Assembly: GCA_937891735.1 (NCBI GenBank)
Contig: CALAGR010000138.1
Location: 1-64,000 of the forward strand
DNA: 64,000 nt
Direction: 5' to 3'
Origin: an uncultured Pseudomonadota bacterium
GTDB lineage: Bacteria; Myxococcota_A; UBA796; UBA9615
The notes beneath the pieces were generated by a model. That model worked only from the letters and a program-made list of their open reading frames with translations, had not been told where the DNA came from and searched no databases. This document shows, in pieces, positions 40,335-50,972 of the stretch (the stretch's first letter is position 1; every line of letters begins with the position of its first letter). Made by a program: the position numbers and the translations under genes.

Positions 40335-41548
40335 ACGAGACCTTCGCCCTGCAGGCCGCAGCCCAGGCGGAGCTCCGGGCGGCGGTGCACGAGCGGCAGC
40401 TGGTGGTCTGCGTCGGCAGCGGCGGGGTGGGCAAGACGACCACCGCCGCGGCCCTTGGGATCCAGGCGGCGCTGGACGGCCGCCGGGTCATCGTCGTGAC
40501 CATCGATCCGGCCAAGCGGCTCGCCAACTCGCTGGGACTCGAGGCCCTGGGCAACGACCAGCGGCAGATCGATCCGCAGCGCTTCCGGGACTTCGGGCTG
40601 GAGCCCAAGGGCACGCTGCACGCGATGATGCTCGACACGCGCGCCACCTTCGACGAGGTGATCAACCGCGTGTCGCCCGACGAGGCCACGCGGGACCGGG
40701 TGCTCGGCAACCGGATCTACAAGCACATCAGCGACACCCTGTCGGCCAGTCACGACTACATGGCGTCGGAGAAGCTGCACGACCTGTACAGCTCGAAGAA
40801 GTACGACCTGATCGTGCTCGACACGCCGCCCATGAAGAACGCCATCGACTTCCTGGAGGCGGGGGGTCAGCTCGCGCGGTTCCTGGACGACTCGATCATC
40901 AGCTGGTTCCTCAAGCCCCACGAAGGCGGACGCCGCATCGGCAGCTCGCTGATCTCGGGCACCGGCACGGTCGTGTATCGGCTGCTGGGGCGGGTGTTCG
41001 GCAACGACTTCATGGACGAGATCTCCGAGTTCTTCCTCGCCACGAAGGACCTGCTGGCGGGGTTCCGCGAGCGCGCCGAGACGGTCGGCCGTCTGCTGCA
41101 CGACCGCACGCTGACGCGCTTCGTGGTGGTCTGCACGCCGCGCTCGGTGTCGATGGACGAGGCCCGGTACTTCCACAAGCAGCTGCTGGAGCGGCGCATG
41201 CCGGGAGGGCTGTTCATCGTCAACCAGGCGGGGCGCTACGCGGAGTGCGCTCCCGCGGCGGACGGCGATGGCCTGCAGTACCTCGGCCGGGCGGACCGGG
41301 ACTGGATCGCCGAGGCGCTGGCGGGCACGGGCACGAGCAGCGCCCAGCGGCTCTTCATGGACATGCTGGACACGCACCTGGAGCGCAGCGTGGCGCTGGA
41401 TCGGAACGATCTCGGTGCCATCCAGGGGCTGCGGGCGTTCGCCGGCAGCGGGGCCCAGGTTTGCGTGGTGCCGCGCCTGCCCAAGGACATCTACGACCTG
41501 GACGGGCTGCTCGCCATCGACCGACACCTCTTCGGAGGCGATCCGTAG
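40331..41548 (+). CDS. ArsA/Get3-like P-loop ATPase, copy 2
   Basis: QLVVCVGSGGVGKTTTAAALGIQAALDGRRVIVVTIDPAKRLANSLGL; 4-nt overlap with copy 1. Confidence 0.87.
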   Translation: MNETFALQAAAQAELRAAVHERQLVVCVGSGGVGKTTTAAALGIQAALDGRRVIVVTIDPAKRLANSLGLEALGNDQRQIDPQRFRDFGLEPKGTLHAMMLDTRATFDEVINRVSPDEATRDRVLGNRIYKHISDTLSASHDYMASEKLHDLYSSKKYDLIVLDTPPMKNAIDFLEAGGQLARFLDDSIISWFLKPHEGGRRIGSSLISGTGTVVYRLLGRVFGNDFMDEISEFFLATKDLLAGFRERAETVGRLLHDRTLTRFVVVCTPRSVSMDEARYFHKQLLERRMPGGLFIVNQAGRYAECAPAADGDGLQYLGRADRDWIAEALAGTGTSSAQRLFMDMLDTHLERSVALDRNDLGAIQGLRAFAGSGAQVCVVPRLPKDIYDLDGLLAIDRHLFGGDP

Positions 41549-41576
41549 CGTCCCTCGAGAACCCATCTTTCTGAAG

Positions 41577-41605
41577 AAAGGTCGGCCCTCACGCCGGCCT
41601 TTTTC
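41577..41605 (+). terminator. Rho-independent terminator after the ArsA-like pair
   Basis: AAAGGTCGGC-CCTCAC-GCCGGCCTTTTT. Confidence 0.85.
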
Positions 41606-41674
41606 CGTCTGGGGCCACGGGACTCCCGACCGGCGCGATCCCCGCGTCGCGGCAGGAGCCCCCTTGGCGGAATC

Positions 41675-42649
41675 ATGGGACAGGTCGAACGAAACGAGAC
41701 GAGCCGGACCGGGCGGGCGATCCGGACCGCGCAGGGCATGGCGTCGGCGCTCGTGATCCTGGGACTCATCGCAGCGAGCGCTCCCGCGGCGACAGCGGCG
41801 CCGGTGCCGCCCCCGGTGCGGTCAGCGGAGCCGGCCAGGCGTCTCCTCGAGGCGGTCGCGTCCCACATGCAGGACCCGGACTTCGACTCCCTGGGCGCCG
41901 CGCTGGCGGGAGCGGGGATGACCCGGCAGTGGTGGGACGAGCACGTCGACGTACGCCTGTACCGTCCGGCGGCCCTGAACCTGCCGGGCTGGGACTTCGA
42001 CCTGCTGATGTTCCTGCAGCTCGAGGGGATCCGGGAGGGCGTGATCTGCGCGTTCGCGCTGCCGGATGTGGATCCCGCCGGCCCCCCGGCGATGGCGGCT
42101 GTCTCCGTGGATCAGCTCACCCGTTGCTCCGAGGCGTCCGCCAAGGAGGTCGCTTCGCCGCTGCCCGGCACGGTCCTGATCCTGGACAACGCCGGGCTCA
42201 TGGACGCGCTGTGGCCCCTCGATCTGTCCCTGCCGAGCGCCGTGGACACCGGCATCGACCCGATCGGGCTGCGCAGCTACACCTGCTCCGACCTCCGTTG
42301 GAACAGCACCGGGAGCCGCGAGGCAGGGGCCCGGGCGGCGGCGGTGGCGGGCGGTGCGTCAGCGGAGGCGATCTCGACGACCCTGATCGGGCTCACCGAC
42401 CGGTGGCTCGCGTCCGGAGACCTCGTGCCGCTGCAGGACCTCACGGGAGGGCTGGTGCCCGGCGCGCTCCTCGTCGGCGCGGCGGTGGGGGGCGCCTGGA
42501 CGGGTCGGGCGGCGCACGCCGAGATCACCCAGGGCTGCGCGGGCTGCGCGGATCGGGCCGGACGCGGGGAGGTCTGCGAGGTCCGGGGCGACGAGTGCAT
42601 GTGCGGCCCCCAGGCCCCTTGGATGGCCTCGGACGACTCGTCCAGCTGA
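41675..42649 (+). CDS. Hypothetical secreted protein, Cys-rich C-terminus
   Basis: Hydrophobic N-terminus MASALVILGLIAASAPAATAAP; C-terminal GCAGCADRAGRGEVCEVRGDECMCGP. Confidence 0.55.
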   Translation: MGQVERNETSRTGRAIRTAQGMASALVILGLIAASAPAATAAPVPPPVRSAEPARRLLEAVASHMQDPDFDSLGAALAGAGMTRQWWDEHVDVRLYRPAALNLPGWDFDLLMFLQLEGIREGVICAFALPDVDPAGPPAMAAVSVDQLTRCSEASAKEVASPLPGTVLILDNAGLMDALWPLDLSLPSAVDTGIDPIGLRSYTCSDLRWNSTGSREAGARAAAVAGGASAEAISTTLIGLTDRWLASGDLVPLQDLTGGLVPGALLVGAAVGGAWTGRAAHAEITQGCAGCADRAGRGEVCEVRGDECMCGPQAPWMASDDSSS

Positions 42650-42661
42650 GGGGCCGGGTCT

Positions 42662-43753
42662 CTACCTCTTGCCGATGAGGAGCGTCGCGCTGACCTGGCG
42701 TGGCGCTGCCTTCTCCTGCCGCAGGTCTTCGGGCACCTCGCCCCGCCACCGCGAATCGGCGTCCTCCTTGTTGCGCCACTCGACCCACCTGCGCAGGGCG
42801 CCTCGCCCGCGACTGGGGCGATGCAGGGCGAACAGGCCTTCGAGGCGGTCGAAGACCTCTCCTCCTTCGGCGGGTCGCCCGGCGGGATCCGGGGCCAGCA
42901 GGTCGCGGATGAGGGAGACGAGTTCCTCCGTCGAGTCCGCCGTCGGGTCGAGCTCGTAGCGCCGCTCCAGGGCCGCCCGCAGCACGCCCTCCCGCTGGTC
43001 GAAGGTGGTGGACAGCGCCGACTCCAGGGGCGAGCGGGCGGGCCACCCGCCGTGCAGCCGCACGTACGACTCCCCCGTCAGGAACTCGTAGGCGATGGTG
43101 CCCAGCGCGTACAGATCGGAGCGCCCGTCGAGGTTCTCCGCCCGCAGCTGCTCGGGGCTCATGTGCAGGGGCGTGCCCTTGGTCAGGCCGCTGTCCGTGT
43201 CCCGGCCCAGCCGCCGCTTCGCCCAGGCGATCCCGAAGTCGAGGATCTTGACGCGTCCCTCGTTGGTCACGTGGATGTTCGCGGGCTTCAGATCGCGGTG
43301 CACCAGGCCCACGTGGCGTCCCGCTTCGTCCTTGAGGCGGTGGGCGAAGTGCAGGCCGTCGGCCACCTCGCTCATGAACAGCAGGGGCGCCTCGATGGGC
43401 AGCGGGCGGGTCGCGTCTCGATCCCAACGCATGAGGCGGCGCAGGGACTGGCCGCGCACGAGCTCCAGCACGAGGAACCACGTGTCCCCCAGCGCTTCGT
43501 CGGACACGCGCCGGAAGTGGCGGGCCTGGACGATGTTGGGGTGCTGCACCTGGCTGAGGATCCGGGCCTCGTTGGCCAGGGACGCGACGTTGTCAGGATC
43601 CTGCTCGGCGCGCCCCGCGTCCAACACCTTGATCGCCACCTCCTGCTCGAAGCCCAGGCCTCCGTAGATCACCGCGCGGTACACGGCGCCGAGGGAGCCC
43701 ACGCCGAGGAGCTCCAGGAAGCGATAGCCAGCGATGGTGCGAGGAAGTCGCAT
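42662..43753 (-). CDS. Hanks-type Ser/Thr protein kinase
   Basis: LLGVGSLGAVYRAV...EVAIKVL; GLVHRDLKPANIHV; ILDFGIAW; GTPLHMSPEQL. Confidence 0.93.
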   Translation of the reverse strand: MRLPRTIAGYRFLELLGVGSLGAVYRAVIYGGLGFEQEVAIKVLDAGRAEQDPDNVASLANEARILSQVQHPNIVQARHFRRVSDEALGDTWFLVLELVRGQSLRRLMRWDRDATRPLPIEAPLLFMSEVADGLHFAHRLKDEAGRHVGLVHRDLKPANIHVTNEGRVKILDFGIAWAKRRLGRDTDSGLTKGTPLHMSPEQLRAENLDGRSDLYALGTIAYEFLTGESYVRLHGGWPARSPLESALSTTFDQREGVLRAALERRYELDPTADSTEELVSLIRDLLAPDPAGRPAEGGEVFDRLEGLFALHRPSRGRGALRRWVEWRNKEDADSRWRGEVPEDLRQEKAAPRQVSATLLIGKR

Positions 43754-43938
43754 GGCTCGGCAGGATAGCGATGCCTCGCCTCGGGTGATCCGCGCGTCGA
43801 TCTACGAGCTCCGGAAGAGCCTCCGATCACCCCGTGCGCGACCCCTGGGAGGGCCCCGTTTCGGGCCTGCCTCCAGCGCGGCGACGGGGCGGGGATTTCG
43901 CAGTAAATTTCTTCAATGAAATCAACAACTTAAGATGC

Positions 43939-43967
43939 TTGACCGGGTGATCGCAGGGGGGTACCAT
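43939..43967 (+). promoter_or_regulatory. Candidate gyrA promoter
   Basis: TTGACC, 17-bp spacer, TACCAT. Confidence 0.5.
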
Positions 43968-43996
43968 TCGCCGTCCCGAGGACGACTGGAAAATGC

Positions 43997-46645
43997 ATGA
44001 CCTCTACTGATTTCGCCTCCTCGGTCGTCGGCACGAACATCGAAGATGAGATGCGGTCCAGTTATCTGGACTACTCGATGTCCGTGATCGTCGGCCGGGC
44101 CCTGCCTTCAGCGCGCGACGGGCTCAAGCCCGTGCACCGCCGGATCCTGTACGCGATGTTCCGCGAGGGGTTGCTCCACAACCGGCGCTACAGCAAGTGC
44201 GCGGGCGTGGTCGGCGAAGTGCTCAAGAAGTACCACCCGCACGGTGACAGCGCGGTCTACGACGCCCTCGTCCGCATGGCCCAGCCCTGGAACCTGCGCT
44301 ACCCGCTGGTGGACGGTCAGGGCAACTTCGGCTCCATCGACGGCGACTCGGCCGCCGCCTACCGGTACACCGAGTGCCGGATGACGCGGATGGCGGAGGA
44401 TCTGCTCACCGACATCGACAAGGACACGGTCGACTTCACGCCGAACTACGACGGCACGACCTTCGAGCCCCTCGTCCTGCCGTCTCGCGTGCCGAACCTG
44501 CTCATCAATGGCGCCAGCGGCATCGCCGTCGGCATGGCCACGAACATCGCCCCGCACAACCTGGGCGAGGTCGTCGCAGGGACCATCGCCCTCATCGAGA
44601 ACCCGGATCTGGATCCGGAGGAACTCCTGGAGATCATCCCGGGTCCCGACTTCCCGACGGGCGGCGTGATCTACGGAGCCTCCGGCTGCCGGGACGCGAG
44701 CCTCACCGGTCGCGGCCGCGTGATCATGCGCGGCGTCGCCGAGATCGAGCGGGACGAAAAGGGTGACGACAAGGCGATCATCATCACCGAGATCCCCTAC
44801 CAGGTGAACAAGGCGCGCCTGGTCGAGAACATCGCGGCGCTGGTCCGGCACAAGAAGATCGACGGGATCCGCGACCTGCGGGACGAGTCGGACCGCACCG
44901 GCATGCGGGTGGTCATCGAGCTCAAGCGCGACGCCATCGGGCAGGTCGTCCTGAACCTGCTCTTCAAGCACACCGCGCTGCAGAGCACCTTCGGTGTCAT
45001 CAACCTCGCGCTGGTGGATGGCCGTCCCGAGGTGATGGGGGTCAAGCGGCTCCTCCTGGAGTTCATCGCCCACCGCAAGGAGGTGACGATCCGGCGCTGC
45101 CGCTTCGAGCTGGCCCAGGCCGAGGCGCGGGCCCACGTCCTGGAGGGGTACCTCAAGGCGCTCGACCACATCGACGAGATCATCAAGATCATCCGGGCGT
45201 CGTCCGACGTCGAGATCGCGCGCGCCAGCTTGATGGACCGGTTCGAGTTCACCCATGTGCAGGCCCAGGCGATCCTGGACATGCGGCTGGCCCGGCTCAC
45301 CGCCCTGGAGCGGGACAAGCTGGAGCTCGAGCTGGCGGAGATCAACCAGAAGATCGAGCGGCTGCGCAGCATCCTGGGCAGTGAGGCCCTGATCTTCCAG
45401 GAGATCCGGGGCGAGCTCGAGGCGATCCTGGAGCGCTACGGCGACGCGCGTCGCACCACGATCGTCGCGGCCTCGGCGGACCTGTCCATCGAGGACCTGA
45501 TCGCGGACGAAGAGGTCGCGGTGACGCTGTCCAGCCTGGGCTACGTCAAGCGGACCCCGCTGCGCGAGTACGAAGCCCAGCGCCGCGGCGGCAAGGGCAA
45601 GAAGGGCATGAGCACCCGGGAGGAGGACTTCGTCCGGGACCTGTTCGTGGCGAGCACGCACGACAAGCTCATGGTGTTCACCAAGCAGGGCCAGGCGTTC
45701 CTGCTGCCGGTGTACGAGGTGCCCGAGGGTGGACGGGCGGCGCGCGGCCGACCGATCATCAACCTGGTGCCCATGGCCCCGGACGACGAGGCCGCAGGGG
45801 TCATCACGATCCGCGAGTTCGATGAGCGCTCGGTGTTGTTCGTGACCCGCATGGGCAAGATCAAGCGCACGAGCCTGGAGCGGTACAAGAACATCCGGAG
45901 CAGCGGGATCATCGCGTGCGGCCTCCAAGAGGGCGACGAGGTGCTCGCGACGCAGCTGGTGGGCGACTGGGAGAACGACTCGGTCCTGCTGAGCACCGCC
46001 CAGGGCTACTCGATCCACTTCAAGATCCACGACTTCAACGAGGCCACCGGCTACGACGACGGCGTTCGCGAGATGGGGCGTGGGGCGCGGGGCGTGCGCG
46101 GGATCTCGCTCAACGACGGGGATCGGGTCGTGGGCATGGAGCTCGTACCGGGCGATCTGCCGGAGCCCGAGATCAGCGAGTCCCGTCGGTTGGTCGATGG
46201 TCAGGCGCTGCTGACGATCGTCGAGAACGGCTTCGGAAAGCTGACCCCGGTCAGCGAGTACCGGACCCAGAGGCGCGGTGGCAAGGGCCTGATCGACATC
46301 AAGACGCGCACCCGGGACGGGGAGCGGCTCGTGGTCGGCGCGGCCCTGTGCGGGGTCCGCGACGAGGCGATGATCATCACCGACGGCGGCAAGCTCATCC
46401 GGATCCGCCTGCACGAGGTCAGCGTCATCGGCCGGAACACCGTGGGCGTCAAGCTCATCGACGTGGACGCGGACGAGACCGTGGTGGCGTTCCAGCGGGT
46501 CGGCGAGACCGAGGAAGAGGACGAGGACGAGGAGATCGACGAGGACGGCGAGGCCGTGGTCGATGCCGACGGCGAGGACGCCGAAGACGCCGAAGCGACG
46601 ATCCAGGACGACGCTGACCGTCCTGCGGACGACGAAGCCGAGTAG
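43997..46645 (+). CDS. gyrA: DNA gyrase subunit A with long acidic C-terminal tail
   Basis: [48 protein letters not shown]; GyrA-box-like QRRGGKG (twice). Confidence 0.97.
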   Translation: MTSTDFASSVVGTNIEDEMRSSYLDYSMSVIVGRALPSARDGLKPVHRRILYAMFREGLLHNRRYSKCAGVVGEVLKKYHPHGDSAVYDALVRMAQPWNLRYPLVDGQGNFGSIDGDSAAAYRYTECRMTRMAEDLLTDIDKDTVDFTPNYDGTTFEPLVLPSRVPNLLINGASGIAVGMATNIAPHNLGEVVAGTIALIENPDLDPEELLEIIPGPDFPTGGVIYGASGCRDASLTGRGRVIMRGVAEIERDEKGDDKAIIITEIPYQVNKARLVENIAALVRHKKIDGIRDLRDESDRTGMRVVIELKRDAIGQVVLNLLFKHTALQSTFGVINLALVDGRPEVMGVKRLLLEFIAHRKEVTIRRCRFELAQAEARAHVLEGYLKALDHIDEIIKIIRASSDVEIARASLMDRFEFTHVQAQAILDMRLARLTALERDKLELELAEINQKIERLRSILGSEALIFQEIRGELEAILERYGDARRTTIVAASADLSIEDLIADEEVAVTLSSLGYVKRTPLREYEAQRRGGKGKKGMSTREEDFVRDLFVASTHDKLMVFTKQGQAFLLPVYEVPEGGRAARGRPIINLVPMAPDDEAAGVITIREFDERSVLFVTRMGKIKRTSLERYKNIRSSGIIACGLQEGDEVLATQLVGDWENDSVLLSTAQGYSIHFKIHDFNEATGYDDGVREMGRGARGVRGISLNDGDRVVGMELVPGDLPEPEISESRRLVDGQALLTIVENGFGKLTPVSEYRTQRRGGKGLIDIKTRTRDGERLVVGAALCGVRDEAMIITDGGKLIRIRLHEVSVIGRNTVGVKLIDVDADETVVAFQRVGETEEEDEDEEIDEDGEAVVDADGEDAEDAEATIQDDADRPADDEAE

Positions 46646-46653
46646 CGGGCGGC

Positions 46654-47472
46654 GTGCGGGCTCTCGCTCTGGCGGTGCTCCTTCTGGGTCCGTGGAGCTG
46701 CTCGGACCCGGACGCAGACGCAGTGCGCGCCGCGGATCGGCTCTACCGCACCCAGAACTGGGAGGAGGCGGCGACGGCCTATGCGGCGCTGCCGGCCGGC
46801 TCGGGCGACTGGCGCGGTTACGGGGCCTGGCGCGCGGGGGTGATCTACCGCGATCCGCTGGGTGATCGGTCCCGCGCCAAGGAGCAGTTCTCGTCGTGCG
46901 CCAAGGAGTTCGAGGACGGCGATTGGGGCTACTCGTGCCTGGTGGAGCTGGGAGATCTCGCCCGGGACGGGGCGGATCCGCGGGCCTCCATCGACGCCTA
47001 TCGCCGCGCGATCGAGCTGCGGCCGATGGGCCAGTGGACCGAGCATTGCCTCATGGAGTCGGGCAGGGCGTACGGCGCTCTGGGGGAGCACGAGCAGGCG
47101 CGGTCCGACTGGAGCGAGCTGCTGGCTCGGTTCTCGCGCTCCGCGCGGGCGCCGGAGGTGGAGCTGGCGATCGCCCGGAGCTGGGATCTGGAGGGCAACC
47201 CCAAGGAGGCGCGTCGCGCGTTCCGGACGCTCTACCGGAAGAACCCGAAGCACTCGATCGCCCCGCTGGCCATGTTCGGCGAGGCGGAGGCGCTGGAGCA
47301 GCTGGGGGAGCTGGACGAGGCGCTGGCGCTGTACGAGCGGGTGCGCGCGGCCCATCCCAACCCCCGCGCTGTGGACTTGAAGATCGAATCGATCCGTGAC
47401 CGCCAGGAACGGCGGGACGTCGAAAACCACGCCAGCGAAGTGCCCGACAGCGGGCACCTCTACCGGAGATGA
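46654..47472 (+). CDS. TPR-type lipoprotein
   Basis: GTG start; VRALALAVLLLGPWSCSDPD lipobox; tetratricopeptide-like repeats. Confidence 0.7.
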   Translation: MRALALAVLLLGPWSCSDPDADAVRAADRLYRTQNWEEAATAYAALPAGSGDWRGYGAWRAGVIYRDPLGDRSRAKEQFSSCAKEFEDGDWGYSCLVELGDLARDGADPRASIDAYRRAIELRPMGQWTEHCLMESGRAYGALGEHEQARSDWSELLARFSRSARAPEVELAIARSWDLEGNPKEARRAFRTLYRKNPKHSIAPLAMFGEAEALEQLGELDEALALYERVRAAHPNPRAVDLKIESIRDRQERRDVENHASEVPDSGHLYRR

Positions 47473-47476
47473 CGCC

Positions 47477-48793
47477 ATGACCGATAGCTCTGCCGCACAG
47501 ACCACCTGGGAGCGAAACCCGCGCAGCGTCGCCTTGATGGAGCGGGCGCAGCAGCGGATCCCCGGCGGTGTGAACTCGCCGGTCCGCGCCTTCTCGAGCG
47601 TCGGCGGCAAGCCGCTGTTCCTGGTCAAGGGCGAGGGGTGCCGGGTGCAGGACGCAGACGGCCACTGGTACATCGACTATGTGGGGAGCTGGGGGCCGCT
47701 GATCCTCGGCCACGCCCAGGCCCAGGTGAACGCCGCCGTGGCCGCCGCCCTCACCTCCGGGACGTCCTTCGGGGCGTGCACGGAGCGCGAGATCCAGTTC
47801 GCCGAGACGGTCTGCAGCCGGGTCCCGGGCTGCGACATGGTGCGCATGGTGAGCAGCGGCACGGAGGCGTGCATGAGCGCGATCCGGCTGGCGCGCGGGG
47901 CCACTGGCCGGGACCTGATCATCAAGTTCGACGGCTGCTACCACGGGCACAGCGACGGTTTGCTGGTGGCGGCGGGCAGCGGCGCCGAGACGCTCGGCGT
48001 GCCCGACTCGCCCGGCGTGCCGGCGGCCATCGCCAACCTCACGCTGTCGCTGCCCTACAACGACCTCGGCGCGGTGCGGGCGGCGTTCGCGGCCCACGAC
48101 GGTCAGATCGCGGCGGTGATCCTCGAGGCGGTGGCCGGCAACATGGGCTGCGTGCCGCCGGACCCAGGCTTCCTGCAGGGCCTGCGCGACGTGTGCACCG
48201 CGGACGGCGCGGTGCTGATCGTGGACGAGGTGATGACGGGCTTCCGGGTGGCGCGGGGCGGCGCGCAGGAGCGGTTCGGCATCACGGGCGACCTGGTCTG
48301 CCTGGGCAAGGTGATCGGCGGAGGGCTGCCCGCGGCGGCCTACGGCGGGCGGCGCGACCTGATGAGCCGCATGGCCCCGACGGGCCCGGTGTACCAGGCC
48401 GGCACGTTGAGCGGGAACCCGCTGGCGGTGGCGGCGGGGCAGACGATGCTCGACCTGTTGGATGCGGATGGCGTGTACGAGGGGTTGGAGCGCGCGGGGG
48501 CCCGGTTGGAGGCGGGCATCGCGGCGGCGATCGCCAAGACCGGCGGCGGGGCCCGGGTGCAGCGCGTGGGCGCGATGATGGGGGTGTACTTCCGCGATGC
48601 GCCGGTGCGGAACCTCGACGACGCGCGCACCTGCGACGTCGCGCGGTTCGGGCGCGTGTTCCACGAGCTGCTGGCGCGGGGCGTGTACATCGCGCCGTCG
48701 GCGTACGAGGCCGGCTTCATCGGAGCGGCCCACGACGACGCCGCCATCGACGAGACGATCACGGCGTGGGAGGGCGCCCTGGCAGCGAGCTGA
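47477..48793 (+). CDS. hemL: Glutamate-1-semialdehyde 2,1-aminomutase
   Basis: RIPGGVNSPVRAFSSVGGKPLFLVKGEG; MVSSGTEACMSAIRLARGATGRDLIIKFDGCYHGHSD; CLGKVIGGGLPAAAYGG. Confidence 0.96.
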   Translation: MTDSSAAQTTWERNPRSVALMERAQQRIPGGVNSPVRAFSSVGGKPLFLVKGEGCRVQDADGHWYIDYVGSWGPLILGHAQAQVNAAVAAALTSGTSFGACTEREIQFAETVCSRVPGCDMVRMVSSGTEACMSAIRLARGATGRDLIIKFDGCYHGHSDGLLVAAGSGAETLGVPDSPGVPAAIANLTLSLPYNDLGAVRAAFAAHDGQIAAVILEAVAGNMGCVPPDPGFLQGLRDVCTADGAVLIVDEVMTGFRVARGGAQERFGITGDLVCLGKVIGGGLPAAAYGGRRDLMSRMAPTGPVYQAGTLSGNPLAVAAGQTMLDLLDADGVYEGLERAGARLEAGIAAAIAKTGGGARVQRVGAMMGVYFRDAPVRNLDDARTCDVARFGRVFHELLARGVYIAPSAYEAGFIGAAHDDAAIDETITAWEGALAAS

Positions 48794-48830
48794 CGCGGGC
48801 CCCATGCTCGGGGCCTGGGAGGGGACGGTG

Positions 48831-50972
48831 ATGCGGGGGATCTTCGAGGCTGGAGTGCTCGGGCTGGTGGTGGGGGCGGCGACGCCGAGCGCTGCAAGCG
48901 GGGACCTGAACAAGTGGTGTGTCGACGCGACGGTCTCAGGCATCGTGCCCGGCTGCGGGATCCCAAGGCCATGCGACAACGCCACGCCATTCGCGAGCAT
49001 CGCGGAGGCCCTCGGTGCTGCTGCGGCTGCCCCCGATGTCTCTCCTGGCGTCCGTCCAGCGCTTCAGGAGATCTGCGTCGCCACGCCGGGGCTGCACACC
49101 GAGGACATCACGCTGGACAACACCTCCGGGGTCTACGGAGGCACCGTCAACGTGGTCTTCGAGCAGGACGTGGCTCCCACCTGGTGTCCGAGCGCCGACG
49201 GAGTCACCCTCACGGGCGACGGTTCGTCGTCGGTCGTCGGCCTGTTGAACCTGTGGTTCGACTCGGCTCTCTGTCCTGCCTCGGTGGGCGGTCCATTGGT
49301 GAGCGTTCGGGACGCGTTGCTCTCGGGCGGAAACGTCCGCGCCATCGGGGGCACCGGTCCATTCCTCGTGCAGACAGGGTTCGGCGGCACGTCCCTCACC
49401 AAGCTTCGAGTCGAGGGGAGGGCGGGTGTCGCCATCCAGGCAGAGGCCGGTGTGTTCCTCACGGCGAGCGAGATCTCCGCGATCCAGCCGCCATCAGGGG
49501 AGGCCGTGGTCACCGCCCGGCTTCTCGACTTCTGGGATTCGGCGATCTTCGGGAGTGTCACCTCGGGCGGAGCACCGCTGGTCGAGGCTGAGGGTGGCCT
49601 GTTTCGCTCATCCGTGATCGCCGGGAACGTGGCGCTCGATGGTGCCCCGTTGATGCGCTTCCAGCGCCCCGCTGCGGGCGGCGAGGACCGCCTCTCGATC
49701 CGGTCGACCGTGATCTCCCGAAACGCGCTGGTGGCCGTCGGCGGCTCGGCGACGCCGGTCGGCGTCCAGGGGCCGAGAGCGCCAGATCCGGGACACATCA
49801 CCAACTTCTGCCTGCCGGAGGCGTCGGACAATCTCGCTTTCGGGGGCCGCGCGACGCCCCAATACTCCGGGGACATGTCCTCGGCTGCGCTCATCGCCTT
49901 CGACGGGGGAAGCGCGGTGTCGCCATTCGATCTGGACCTGATGGGGAACGTGATCGTGGACAACGATCTGAGCGACTCGTCAGCGCTCGTCCGCGCGGGC
50001 GGCTCCGGGTACGCGCTCACGCTTCACCTGATCCACAACACGGTGACAGTCAGCGATGAAGCGGTCGTCGAGTACCTGGGGGCGTCCACCGGAGTCCGGC
50101 TCGTCAGCGCGAAGAACCTGTTCCTGGGGCCGCCGCGGCTCGGGGTGATGGGGCCGAGTCCCCGTTTCGAGATGACGATGGACGAGTCTTCCGGCGGTGT
50201 CGCCGCGTGGAGCGGCGCGGTCTCCACCCAGGGTGGCCTCGCGGGTCCCGAGCCGACGGCCGTTGACTGGTCCCTCGGGACTTCGTTCAGGCCCTCGTCC
50301 GAGCTCGAGGCCTTGGACGGCTGCCTGCGCGCGCGGCTGCTGTGCCCAGAGCTCACCTGTCCGACGACGGTCAACCTCAGAGAACAGCTCTGTGCTCTCG
50401 ATGCAGCATCCGCCTACGTTCCGTCGTCGGCCGCCGTGTCTCAGGGTCCCGCCTGGCCATGGGCGACGGACTACTTTGACAGCCGAGCGACCGGGGATCC
50501 CTACAACACCCCCGGCGCCTCCGGGTGGTTCTGCGAGGAGCGGGAGCCTCCCTTCGACCGCGACGGGGTCGTGGGCGACGGAGACGGTTGGACGACCCTC
50601 GTGGACTGCGACAACGAAGCCGTGAGCACTCCGTCGGTGCCGGGCGCGGACGGGTTCAACAGCGAAGACTGTTGGGACGTCACAGACGACTGCTACGAGT
50701 GCCCGCAGGGGAGCAACCTCATCGATCCCCCGCTCGGGGACGACGACGACTCGGGTGACGATGACGACGACGACGACGACGATTCGTCATCCGGCTCCGA
50801 CGACGACGACTCCTCTGAGGCCGACGACGACCCGGCCCTGCCGACGGCCCCGACCGGCTGTCAGAAGGGAACGGGGTGCGGTGCGCCGATTTCTGTCGGC
50901 TTCCTCTTCGTGGCTCCCCTCCTCCGTCGGCGTCGCTACCGCCCGGCCTCGTCAAGCGCCCCTTCGCGGTAG
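48831..50972 (+). CDS. Secreted beta-helix-like protein with DDDDS linker and C-terminal sorting-tag-like end
   Basis: MRGIFEAGVLGLVVGAATPSAAS; repeated beta-rich segments; GDDDDSGDDDDDDDDDSSSGSDDDDSSEADDD; GTGCGAPISVGFLFVAPLLRRRRYR. Confidence 0.7.
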   Translation: MRGIFEAGVLGLVVGAATPSAASGDLNKWCVDATVSGIVPGCGIPRPCDNATPFASIAEALGAAAAAPDVSPGVRPALQEICVATPGLHTEDITLDNTSGVYGGTVNVVFEQDVAPTWCPSADGVTLTGDGSSSVVGLLNLWFDSALCPASVGGPLVSVRDALLSGGNVRAIGGTGPFLVQTGFGGTSLTKLRVEGRAGVAIQAEAGVFLTASEISAIQPPSGEAVVTARLLDFWDSAIFGSVTSGGAPLVEAEGGLFRSSVIAGNVALDGAPLMRFQRPAAGGEDRLSIRSTVISRNALVAVGGSATPVGVQGPRAPDPGHITNFCLPEASDNLAFGGRATPQYSGDMSSAALIAFDGGSAVSPFDLDLMGNVIVDNDLSDSSALVRAGGSGYALTLHLIHNTVTVSDEAVVEYLGASTGVRLVSAKNLFLGPPRLGVMGPSPRFEMTMDESSGGVAAWSGAVSTQGGLAGPEPTAVDWSLGTSFRPSSELEALDGCLRARLLCPELTCPTTVNLREQLCALDAASAYVPSSAAVSQGPAWPWATDYFDSRATGDPYNTPGASGWFCEEREPPFDRDGVVGDGDGWTTLVDCDNEAVSTPSVPGADGFNSEDCWDVTDDCYECPQGSNLIDPPLGDDDDSGDDDDDDDDDSSSGSDDDDSSEADDDPALPTAPTGCQKGTGCGAPISVGFLFVAPLLRRRRYRPASSSAPSR

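Noticed and set aside
44108-46414. 768-aa minus-strand ORF
   Set aside because: Antisense to gyrA; shadow ORF.
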